This document shows, piece after piece, positions 25,607-32,638 of a stretch of 35,614 nt of DNA. The notes beneath the pieces are model-generated. The model saw nothing but the letters and a program-made list of their open reading frames with translations. It searched no databases and was not told the origin of the DNA. Positions within the stretch are counted from its first letter, which is position 1. Each line of letters starts with the position of its first letter. A program made the translations under genes and the position numbers. The DNA comes from a bacterium (GTDB lineage Bacteria > Spirochaetota > UBA4802 > UBA5550). The stretch lies in NCBI GenBank assembly GCA_024224995.1, contig JAAENB010001018.1, positions 1 to 35,614 of the forward strand. Reading direction: 5' to 3'.

Positions 25607-25952
25607 AGTTCCTTTTTTTTTGATTTTTTTAAAAAGAATTTCTTAAAGTGTCATTGTCCGAATTATTCATTTAATTGAAACAATTTTTTGTTGTTCAGTA
25701 TAAAAAGGGCACGGTTTATATCTTCAGAATATTAAAACGATATCAGGGAATTAGTCCCGGCTTTCCGGAACAGGAGCCACGGATGGCGACGCCTATGTGC
25801 AATACAGGAAGTATTATCACATAGGTGGAGGAAAGCCGGGACTAATTCCCGAGCGCACCGAATAAATTAAACAGCTCCCGGGTAACGCAGCGCTAGCTGC
25901 GCCTCTTACCGCCGATTACCGATAACCCGGCCCCCAGGGGCCACCGATCACC
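25607..25952. other. Gene-free 346 bp inside the tup operon
   Basis: Between tupA and tupB. Bases 25607-25735 are AT-rich, with a near-palindrome TTCATTTAATTGAA (about 25668-25681) that could be part of a promoter for tupBC. Bases 25736-25859 are PR-A copy 3. Bases 25860-25952 hold GC-rich small hairpins (CGCAGC/GCTGCG at 25886-25901; GGCCCC/GGGGCC at about 25929-25942). No gene seen. Confidence 0.6.
25736..25859 (-). repeat. PR-A repeat, copy 3 (inverted)
   Basis: Read on the minus strand it has the order of copies 1 and 2: a gap-filled GGTGCGCTCGGG start, an outer arm of the type GGGAATTAGTCCCGGC, an inner hairpin CCTATGTG...CACATAGG, GGCGTCGCCATCCGTGGCTCC, the matching arm GCCGGGACTAATTCCC and CCCTGATATCGTT. 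The arm bases again differ from the other copies in a paired way. Confidence 0.9.
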
Positions 25953-26798
25953 TTATTTCGCGTTAGGCGTAAAAAGCTGTTTGTTCATGAGTCTGAAATC
26001 GGCAATGAGTTTTTGTGCTTTTTCAGAGGCAAACCATTTGGTGAGCTTTCCTGCCAGTTCGTATTTTGCCTTTTTGCATTTTGCTTTATTTATGGAAATA
26101 ATACTGTACTGATTATACAGGGATTTTGCTCCTTCCACCAGGACTACCAGGGGAGGATTGCCTTTATGATTGGCTTCGTACTTAATGAATGTTCCCCGGT
26201 CGGCTAAGGTGTAACCCTTTCGTTCGGCAGCCATATTGATGGTGGGAAGCATTCCCTGTCCTGCCTGGAGATACCATTTTTCCTTGTCCGGAACAGTGAA
26301 GCCGGCTTCTTTCCAGAGAGATATCTCTTTTTTGTTCGTTCCGGAATTGTCCCCCCGGCTTACGAATGTAATCTTTTTGGCTGCTGTTTCTTTGAAGAAA
26401 TCAGTTATGGATTTTCCTTTTACACCGGCAGGATCATCTTTCGGGCCGATTATCACAAAGTCATTGTACATGATCTGTGTACGGTCAACTCCATGACCGG
26501 CATCAACGAATTTTTTTTCAGCGCCCGGAGCATGGACAAAAAGGATATCAACATCACAATTTTCTCCCAGCTTAAGGGCTTTTCCCGTACCAACGGCAAC
26601 CCATTTCAGATCAATAAGCAGGTCCGACTTAATGATTGGTTTCAGTTCGTCAAGAAGCCCGGTATTGTCCGTACTTGTTGTTGTGGCCATTTTAAGAGAT
26701 TCAAGTGTTCCTTTACGGGTACACATTGTTGCGCTGATTGCTCCCGCAAGAACTGCAATACAGAGCACTGAGGCAATTGATTTAATTGGTCGTTTCAT
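25953..26798 (-). CDS. tupA: Tungstate ABC transporter substrate-binding protein
   Basis: A 281-residue periplasmic binding protein. The N-terminus is a signal peptide (MKRPIKSIASVLCIAVLAGAISA); a Cys at residue 26 is in a poor lipobox. MATTTSTDNTGLLDELKPII (about residues 37-56) is the TTTS-type oxyanion-binding motif of TupA, and SRGDNSGTNKKE near residue 147 and GMLPTINMAAERKGYTLADRGT are further TupA marks. It delivers tungstate (possibly molybdate) to TupBC for Mo/W enzymes. AGGAG lies upstream of the ATG. It is first in the minus-strand tup operon and divergent from the porin gene. Confidence 0.93.
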   Translation of the reverse strand: MKRPIKSIASVLCIAVLAGAISATMCTRKGTLESLKMATTTSTDNTGLLDELKPIIKSDLLIDLKWVAVGTGKALKLGENCDVDILFVHAPGAEKKFVDAGHGVDRTQIMYNDFVIIGPKDDPAGVKGKSITDFFKETAAKKITFVSRGDNSGTNKKEISLWKEAGFTVPDKEKWYLQAGQGMLPTINMAAERKGYTLADRGTFIKYEANHKGNPPLVVLVEGAKSLYNQYSIISINKAKCKKAKYELAGKLTKWFASEKAQKLIADFRLMNKQLFTPNAK

Positions 26799-26902
26799 AA
26801 TTGTTTCTCCTGTTGTGTGGGTATCGTATAATTATTGAATATTGGATCATTTGTTCAGTGTTCAAAATTAGTCAACAAAATTAGCAAAATAAGTACCGTG
26901 TA

Positions 26903-26946
26903 TTACAAAAAGTTACAAAAAATTACTCTGGTTTACGAAAAATTAT
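26903..26946. promoter_or_regulatory. Five TTAC/TTAT units at exact 10-bp spacing in the divergent tup/porin promoter region
   Basis: TTACAAAAAG, TTACAAAAAA, TTACTCTGGT, TTACGAAAAA and TTATTGCG start at 26903, 26913, 26923, 26933 and 26943. The 10-base phase and A-runs suggest bent DNA or a tandem operator on one helix face. It lies about 105 bases before the tupA start and about 85 bases before the porin start. No regulator gene is in the window. Confidence 0.5.
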
Positions 26947-27029
26947 TGCGTTTCCAGGGAATCAAAAGAAAGGTGTTCTTAGATAAAATAATTATACGCA
27001 CTTTTGTGCCTATTCTATGGAGGAATTTC

Positions 27030-28106
27030 ATGATTATGAAGAAAAAGATACTGGTAGTGCTGCCAGTGCTCATGGCTGCCCTGGTTATAAGCGGAAGTCT
27101 TATGGCTCAGGATACTACACCGGCTCCCGCTGATGCAGCAGTTGAAGAACCTAAAGAGAAAGATCCCATTGTTAAGGTTTCGGGACTTCTTTATGCTGAG
27201 TATAAGTATCAAGCCGAACACGGTGATACCAACGACGGTAAAAACGCTTTTGATTTATCCAGGTTTTACCTGACAGTAAAATCAGATGTTACTAAAAATT
27301 GGACCCTCAGGTTTACTTCGGATATAGATGTATTTTCAAATGACAGCTACGAGGTTTTTGCAAAGTATGGGTACATTCAGTATAAAGACAATTTTGGCGC
27401 TGTTTCTCTTAAAACGCAGGTTGGCCTGGTGGCAACTCCAATGGCCGGTTTCATGAACAGTGCTATGGACACTGTCTGGATTCGTGGTACCCTTCTTGGT
27501 TCTACCGGTGATGTTCTGAGCGGTTCAATCGATTCAACTGCTGACCTGGGAGTAAAAGTTGACGTGAGTATCATGAAAGTGCTAACACTGACCGGGATGG
27601 TTTGTAATGGTGAAGGATATAAAAAAGTTACTCTTAGTGATCAGGGAAAAGCATTTTATGGAATGGCTTTAGTTAATCCCTTTGCTGATTTGTTTCTTTT
27701 CGGTTATTTCCAGAGAGATATGGGGGATGATAGTCCTTCAAAAAATTACAACCAGTATTATGGCGGCGGTGCCGCGTGGAAGAGCGGTCTTATCAAAGCA
27801 GGGGCTAATATTTCAATGAGTACTATTGTTGCTGCTGATGTTGAAAGAAGTTCCGGTATGCTTATTGACGGCTGGCTCCATATGAATCTTGATTCGGCAA
27901 TTGGTCTTCCCATACTTATATATGGCAGATGCGCCTATGGCAAAGATGATAAAAGAGCTGCAGATAAAAAGAATACTCTTATTGGCGGTGGAATTGGGTA
28001 CAAATTCAATAAATACATCCGTACCCTGGCTATAGTGGACTACCTGATGAAAGAAGATTCATACAATGATAAAGTTTTCTACGTCAAAGCCGAAGGTAAT
28101 TTCTAA
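27030..28106 (+). CDS. Outer-membrane porin-like protein
   Basis: A 358-residue protein read from the ATG at 27030, which has GGAGG at 27019-27023; the frame is open 65 codons further upstream but that part has no ribosome site and no secretory start. Residues 1-27 are a signal peptide (KKKILVVLPVLMAALVISGSLMAQ). After a Pro/Ala/Glu-rich linker come alternating amphipathic strands (VKVSGLLYAEYKYQAE, DLSRFYLTVKSDVTKNWTLRFTSDIDV, GAVSLKTQVGLVATPM) and a last strand ending KVFYVKAEGNF with C-terminal Phe, the usual signal for barrel insertion. It resembles phosphate-selective/OprP-type porins in style, but I cannot name the family. It heads a unit with the second TupA-like gene and may pass the same oxyanion. 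Confidence 0.8.
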   Translation: MIMKKKILVVLPVLMAALVISGSLMAQDTTPAPADAAVEEPKEKDPIVKVSGLLYAEYKYQAEHGDTNDGKNAFDLSRFYLTVKSDVTKNWTLRFTSDIDVFSNDSYEVFAKYGYIQYKDNFGAVSLKTQVGLVATPMAGFMNSAMDTVWIRGTLLGSTGDVLSGSIDSTADLGVKVDVSIMKVLTLTGMVCNGEGYKKVTLSDQGKAFYGMALVNPFADLFLFGYFQRDMGDDSPSKNYNQYYGGGAAWKSGLIKAGANISMSTIVAADVERSSGMLIDGWLHMNLDSAIGLPILIYGRCAYGKDDKRAADKKNTLIGGGIGYKFNKYIRTLAIVDYLMKEDSYNDKVFYVKAEGNF

Positions 28107-28136
28107 GTTTTTTTATTATCACAACGAGGTTTATAA

Positions 28137-29030
28137 ATGAAGAAGATTAATATTCAAAAAGGTTTGGCCCTGTGCGGCATGGCTCTTTTGGTTAGTCTCA
28201 TGCTTGCTGCCGCGGGGTGTAAAAAACCTGCCAAACAAGAAACGGTAAGTTGTAAAAAAACTTTCGGCACGGGTGCTGCTGTTCTCCGTGTTGCAACGGG
28301 CAGCCCCGGTGAACTGGGTATGCTGGAAGCCCTGGCAAATGTTTTTAATAAAGAAAATAAAACATCCCTGTGCTGGGTCAAAGCCGGCTCCGGGAAATCG
28401 CTCAAGCTCCTGAAAGGGAAGAAGGTTGACGCGGTTATGGTTCACGCGCCTAAAGGCGAAAAACAGGCCGTAAAAGACGGCTGGGCTATTGAACGGACTC
28501 TTCTTGGTTCCAATGAGTTTTATATTGTTGGACCAAAAGACGATCCTGCCGGAATTAAGAGCGCAAAAAGCGCTGCGGAGGCCTACAAAAAAATCGCGGA
28601 CAAAAAAGCCAATTTTCTGTCCCGGGGCGATAATTCCGGCACAAACAAAAAAGAGCTCGCTATCTGGAAAACGGCTGGTGTATCTCCTTCGGGAGAGTGG
28701 TATATTATCACCAAAGCTTTTATGATGGCTACGCTGAAAAAAGCCAATGAAGTAAAAGGCTATTTCATGACCGACAGCAGTACCTGGGTTGCCGGTAAAA
28801 AAGCTCTGGATAATCTCGCGGTTCTCTATACCGGGGACCCGTTCCTGGTTAATACCTATCACGCCCTGTGCCAACCTGCGGGCGCTGTTCCCGAAGCTGC
28901 AGCTGCGGCTAAATTTGTGAAGTTCCTGGCGTCAAAAGAAGCCCAGGAATTGATCGCTTCGTATGGCAAAGACCTGTATGGCGAGGCAATGTATACTGAT
29001 GCAGAGTACGCGAAAAAATATGATCATTAA
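28137..29030 (+). CDS. TupA-like substrate-binding lipoprotein with altered binding motif
   Basis: A 297-residue lipoprotein: signal MKKINIQKGLALCGMALLVSL and lipobox LAAAGC (Cys28). It is clearly a paralogue of tupA, sharing KSLKLLKGKKVDAVMVHAPKGEK, YIVGPKDDPAGIKSAKS, LSRGDNSGTNKKELAIWK and a C-terminal KFLASKEAQELIASYGKDLYGEAMYT. The first ligand loop differs: where TupA has ATTTSTDNTGLL this protein has ATGSPGELGML, so Thr/Ser ligands are lost. A WYIITKAFMMATLKKANEVKG block replaces the TupA second loop. It may bind another oxyanion or small ligand. It lies 30 bases after the porin gene with an ACGAGG ribosome site, so both are probably co-expressed, divergent from tupABC. Confidence 0.85.
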   Translation: MKKINIQKGLALCGMALLVSLMLAAAGCKKPAKQETVSCKKTFGTGAAVLRVATGSPGELGMLEALANVFNKENKTSLCWVKAGSGKSLKLLKGKKVDAVMVHAPKGEKQAVKDGWAIERTLLGSNEFYIVGPKDDPAGIKSAKSAAEAYKKIADKKANFLSRGDNSGTNKKELAIWKTAGVSPSGEWYIITKAFMMATLKKANEVKGYFMTDSSTWVAGKKALDNLAVLYTGDPFLVNTYHALCQPAGAVPEAAAAAKFVKFLASKEAQELIASYGKDLYGEAMYTDAEYAKKYDH

Positions 29031-29567
29031 TTAAATTCATTCTTGCATCGTACACATCTTTCACGCTCCGGCCAGGGGTTTGGTTCTGAGAGACGTTGCA
29101 GTGCAACGCCTTTACTGGCTGGTTTCAGGCCAGGGCTATGGGGATTTCTCATAGCGTGGGGTGCGACCCCTGCGAGGGGCTTCCAGCCCCTCGTTATGAT
29201 GAAGCTGGCCCTATTTTAAAAGAGTTTCTTGAGAGCAGCTGACCCGGTCTTGCCGGGAAAAATACGGAAGAAACTGTTTAAAAAAAATAGATCTGTATCT
29301 GCATGGGCCACCCGGGGGTGAATCCCCGGGCTACATGACTATACCCCTCCGGGGTATTTCTGGTATGGGACCGAACCGCCCGCAGGGCATTGATTGATCA
29401 TTGGTTGAAGCTAACCCAAGACAGAATAGCCCCAGCGGAGCGACGTATTGTAGCTCGGGGTTTCAACCCCGTGAAACAGAGCATGGCCCCGGTTAAAATC
29501 TTCAGGAACAGGCCCAGATTAGATTTAGTTTCTTGAGAGCACCTGCCCCCTATAGGCTATAATTTAC
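29031..29567. repeat. Gene-free, hairpin-dense stretch with PR-C copies
   Basis: No coding sequence supported. It contains in order: CGTTGCA/TGCAACG (29094-29108), CGAGGGGCT/AGCCCCTCG (29173-29193), PR-C copy 2 from 29221 with outer arms AGTTTCTT/AAGAAACT (29223-29230, 29268-29275) and inner CCCGG/CCGGG, CCCGGGG/CCCCGGG (29311-29330), ATACCCC/GGGGTAT (29341-29357), CGGGGTT/AACCCCG (29456-29471) and a partial PR-C copy 3 (about 29526-29550). None has a T-run, so they are not ordinary terminators. Several resemble widely dispersed intergenic palindromes. Confidence 0.65.
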
Positions 29568-29594
29568 AAAAACGTCTCCCCTACGGAAGACGTT
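29568..29594 (-). terminator. Intrinsic terminator of the esterase gene
   Basis: On the minus strand AACGTCTTCC, loop GTAG, GGGAGACGTT (29594 to 29571) then a T-run: a 10-bp stem with one G-U pair. It ends 32 bases after the esterase stop codon. Confidence 0.85.
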
Positions 29595-29626
29595 GAGAGG
29601 TCGTTTTCTCATAGCGAGGTTTTTTT

Positions 29627-30514
29627 CTACGGTAAACTAAACCCCGCCATAAACCCCCACGCCACATCTGCGATATCAATCGAACCATTATCGTACAGAA
29701 TATGATCACCGCCGGAAACGGTGCATAGGGAAACCTCAGCCCCGCTCCCGCAGGCCTGGTAGCTTTCACACTCTCCATCCCCATTGGAATAAGTCACCAC
29801 CGGAGAACCGGAGCAGCTATTAACAGCGGCCCAGTTTTCAAAGCTCTCCCGGACCGACAGGAACTCCGTAAAAAAGAGAGAACCTCCGTTATAATTAATC
29901 GTAAGATCGGAAGTGCCGTGGAAGTGGATAACCGGCACCGGCTGTGAAGGAACCGCGTCAGGAACCAGGACCGGCATAGACTTGGGAGAGACTGCCGCGA
30001 AAACATGGGCAGCTTCCCGGGCAAGCCGGTGCGCCAGACCCGCGCCATTGGAATGGCCGTGAGCATAGACCCTGCTTAGATCGATATTACACCGGGCCGA
30101 TACTATATCAACAAGCGAAACAACAAGGCCAACATCATCAAGGCCCTTACTGTTGGCAGGCGGACAGCAAGCCTCACCAGCGTTAAACCCCTGGAAACCC
30201 GGAGTTCCATAACCCTGGAGATAAACCAGGACAAACCCTTCTTCATCCGATTTATCAACAAACCCGTCCCGCTTATATTGGGCACTCACACTTTCACTAT
30301 ACCCGTGAAAATTAAAAAGAAGAGGAACCGCTTCAGTGCCCGTATACCCTTCGGGAACATGAACATAAAAATCACGGTCAAGCCCCTCAAAGCCGGTAGT
30401 AAGCTTCCAGTTCCCCGGCCCAAGCAAACCGCCCGGGTCATCGCTGAAATCATCACATCCAATAATAAAAAAAACCGATAAACAAATTAAAAAACAAATT
30501 AAAGAACGTATCAT
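29627..30514 (-). CDS. Secreted LpqC/PHB-depolymerase-family esterase (lipoprotein)
   Basis: A 295-residue alpha/beta hydrolase. The signal MIRSLICFLICLSVFFIIGC makes Cys20 the likely lipid anchor. After a RDFYVHVPEGY strand come PLLFNFHGYSES (oxyanion region), VYLQGYGTPGFQGFNAGEACC, the nucleophile elbow GHSNGAG with Ser155, an acid in FHGTSDLTINY (Asp203) and a His in VSGGDHILY (His271). This order is that of the LpqC/feruloyl esterase/PHB depolymerase group, which cleave ester bonds of polymers or side chains. Paired cysteines (CC at 116-117, C142, and C234, C249, C255, C264) suggest disulfides. GGAGG precedes the ATG. Single-gene unit with its own terminator; substrate unknown. Confidence 0.88.
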   Translation of the reverse strand: MIRSLICFLICLSVFFIIGCDDFSDDPGGLLGPGNWKLTTGFEGLDRDFYVHVPEGYTGTEAVPLLFNFHGYSESVSAQYKRDGFVDKSDEEGFVLVYLQGYGTPGFQGFNAGEACCPPANSKGLDDVGLVVSLVDIVSARCNIDLSRVYAHGHSNGAGLAHRLAREAAHVFAAVSPKSMPVLVPDAVPSQPVPVIHFHGTSDLTINYNGGSLFFTEFLSVRESFENWAAVNSCSGSPVVTYSNGDGECESYQACGSGAEVSLCTVSGGDHILYDNGSIDIADVAWGFMAGFSLP

Positions 30515-30839
30515 ACAATAACCTCCGAAATACTATTTTATACCGGGAATCCCCCAAAGATCCCGGCAGCCCGCGAGTGAGCACTCACCCATATGAATTC
30601 TACACAAAAACAAACCCTCAGTCAAACAAAAACCGTCCGGACGGTGTAAAAAATATTTTCATTAATTTATTGAACACATTTCAACAGCCCCGGCGGAGCT
30701 GTTGCTCATTTTTGCATGAGATGGTGGTCCAAATCCTGTTTATGGGTCAGCGGTGTCAAGGTCCATGTTGAAGGTCTGGACGATCTCCGGGTGCGGCTCC
30801 TGGAGTCACAGGAAGCGGCTTTTGCCCTTAAAAAATCAG
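30515..30839. other. Gene-free 325 bp between two minus-strand units
   Basis: No gene supported. It should hold the esterase promoter. Seen in it: a perfect 14-bp palindrome ACCGTCCGGACGGT (30632-30645) and a hairpin CAACAGC/GCTGTTG (30682-30704) about 135 bases after the zinc-ribbon gene on the minus strand, without a T-run. Short frames across it lack ribosome sites and protein-like composition. Confidence 0.5.
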
Positions 30840-31373
30840 TCAGTCATCCATGCCAAAGAGCTCCCCGCTGCCGGATCGCTTGCTGCCTGCCATCTTCAAA
30901 TCGCCGCCGCAGGACGGGCAGGATTCAATATCATCCCGTATTGGGTAATCATTGCCGCAGTAGGGGCAGACTTTTGTGATCATCCGCATCTGCAAAGCGG
31001 GAAAAATATAACAGGTCCCGTTGTCCCGGGTTTCCTTCTCCGCTGTTTTTGAGGCAATAAGTTCATTCAGCCGGAACTCGACATCAGGAGAATCGCCGAA
31101 CTCCGCGAGGATCGTGTCTTTCCACAGGATACCGTTATTCTTTGCCGCGAGTTTTAGCATACGCCTGCGCATTCCCGCAGGGCTGGCCTCTATTCCCTGT
31201 CGAAAAAACCGTATTCCAAAAATGAGTTCCACCACTCCCGATCCCAACAGGATAATGCCGATAGTTGCCCGTGACGGTACCGATTTTGACGCGATGAGAA
31301 ACAAGATCCCCAACACCGATGAGAGTATCCCCACTACGGATAACGCTGCTCCCGCTATTACTTTCCCGGTCAT
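30840..31373 (-). CDS. Membrane zinc-ribbon protein
   Basis: A 177-residue protein of unknown function read from the ATG at 31373, whose first base is shared with the upstream TAA (TAATG). A GTG at 31379 is a less likely start. Residues about 5-60 form two membrane helices (VIAGAALSVVGILSSVLGILFLIA, ATIGIILLGSGVVELIFGIRFF). A soluble part (RRRMLKLAAKNNGILWKDTILAEFGDSPDVEFRLNELIA) has a winged-helix-like feel. The C-terminal zinc ribbon is CPYCGNDYPIRDDIESCPSCGG. Last gene of the operon with the HSAC-tail protein and radical SAM enzyme; translational coupling to the previous gene suggests a shared job. No family name can be given. Confidence 0.72.
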   Translation of the reverse strand: MTGKVIAGAALSVVGILSSVLGILFLIASKSVPSRATIGIILLGSGVVELIFGIRFFRQGIEASPAGMRRRMLKLAAKNNGILWKDTILAEFGDSPDVEFRLNELIASKTAEKETRDNGTCYIFPALQMRMITKVCPYCGNDYPIRDDIESCPSCGGDLKMAGSKRSGSGELFGMDD

Positions 31374-32638
31374 TACCACTGCTCCGTTGTTGTTCTATCC
31401 AGCTCATCTCCCATTTTAAGAAAAAACTGTTCAATATTGGTATCGGTAAAAACCGATTCAGTGTAGGTTTTAAAAGCTGAGGAGAACTCCACCGGGTGGA
31501 GATTGCGCGTTTCTATTTTTATCTCCCCTTCCAGTTTGTTTATATTTCCGGCAAACTCCTTACTAAAACCGGGCACGTCAATTGAGAGTTTCGAAAGTGA
31601 GGCGTATTGGTCCTGTGAACCTTTTACCTTTTTTACGCTTTCCCGAAACGCGGTTATTGCTTTTCTTATTCCATTCATCAGTGCCAGGAAGGCGACAGTC
31701 TCTTGTACCCCTGCCAGGATACTGCTATAGACCTCGTTCAGTTCCCCTACTTCAATAAGGCTGCCCATGATATCGGCCCTGTCTTCCGCGAAGCGCTCGC
31801 CGCAATAGTTGCAGAAAAATTTGTTCTCACTATTGTCCGATTTACATTTCCCGCAGGAGCTTTGTTTTTCCCACTCTACCTTTTTAGTTAAATATTTTTC
31901 ATCTCCTTTAAGCCGGGCCAGGGTTTCAACAAAAGCCGCTTTTTTCACCAGGATTTCCCGGTTTTCTTTCAGGTTTTTCATTTTTTCCGTTATCATTGAA
32001 TAATCGACCTGCACACTGTTCCAGTCATCTTTAAGCGTTCCCTCTTCTTCGGAATATTTGTCGAACTTTTCCTGCCACTGTTCCCGTATATCTTCAATCT
32101 TTTCAACAAGTTCGTTCCGCAGACCTGTTATTTCATCTTTCATTTTCTGGATCTTTCTCATACGGAAAAAATTCGACACGAATCCAAATCCCGTATTGAG
32201 TTCGTCTATTTCCTTGTTATATACGGCGATCTTTTCTTCAAGGTTTGCCACATCGTCTTTAAGCTTCTCCTCTTTATTGTCGAGCCGTATATTATTTCTG
32301 CGGATCTTTTTTATATGCTTTAACCTGCCCGTATCCTGATCCGCGAACTCGCTTTTTAATTTTTCTCTTTTCTCGGTCAGTTTTTTATAATTTTCCACAA
32401 AGGCTTTATCCTGCTTCTTCACCTCTTCCTTATAGAACCGTTCTACAGCATCGGGAAATTCTCCCGGCGCGGCAAAAAACTTCTCCTGAAGGAATTCTAT
32501 TTCACTATTCCTGGTTTTAGTTACATTATTTAAATTCCTGTTAAAATACTCCTGCACGTCGTTCAACTTTTTTATAACACTGTCGAGCTGTTTGCCGCCA
32601 TCATCCAAAAACTCTATCATCGAAGCAAGACTACCCAT
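31373..32638 (-). CDS. Coiled-coil zinc-ribbon protein
   Basis: A 421-residue cytoplasmic-looking protein of unknown function. Residues about 15-265 are heptad-rich, highly charged coiled coil (for example KLTEKREKLKSEFADQD, LKDDVANLEEKIAVYNKEIDEL). A zinc ribbon, CGKCKSDNSENKFFCNYCG, follows near residue 275, and the C-terminal part (VYSSILAGVQETVAFLALMNGIRKAI) is helical. No signal peptide. The ATG overlaps the end of the radical SAM gene by eight bases, with AAGGGGG upstream. Being placed between a modifying enzyme and a membrane protein of the same operon, it may be a scaffold or cofactor partner; that is inference. Confidence 0.75.
   Translation of the reverse strand: MGSLASMIEFLDDGGKQLDSVIKKLNDVQEYFNRNLNNVTKTRNSEIEFLQEKFFAAPGEFPDAVERFYKEEVKKQDKAFVENYKKLTEKREKLKSEFADQDTGRLKHIKKIRRNNIRLDNKEEKLKDDVANLEEKIAVYNKEIDELNTGFGFVSNFFRMRKIQKMKDEITGLRNELVEKIEDIREQWQEKFDKYSEEEGTLKDDWNSVQVDYSMITEKMKNLKENREILVKKAAFVETLARLKGDEKYLTKKVEWEKQSSCGKCKSDNSENKFFCNYCGERFAEDRADIMGSLIEVGELNEVYSSILAGVQETVAFLALMNGIRKAITAFRESVKKVKGSQDQYASLSKLSIDVPGFSKEFAGNINKLEGEIKIETRNLHPVEFSSAFKTYTESVFTDTNIEQFFLKMGDELDRTTTEQW

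Noticed and set aside
26835..27029. A 65-residue N-terminal extension of the porin.
   Set aside because: The Shine-Dalgarno at 27019 and a clear signal peptide mark the start at 27030; the upstream part contains the phased TTAC repeats.
30577..31052. Short overlapping plus-strand frames near the zinc-ribbon gene.
   Set aside because: No ribosome sites, Arg/Cys/Ser-rich shadow composition, and part overlaps the better-supported minus-strand gene.
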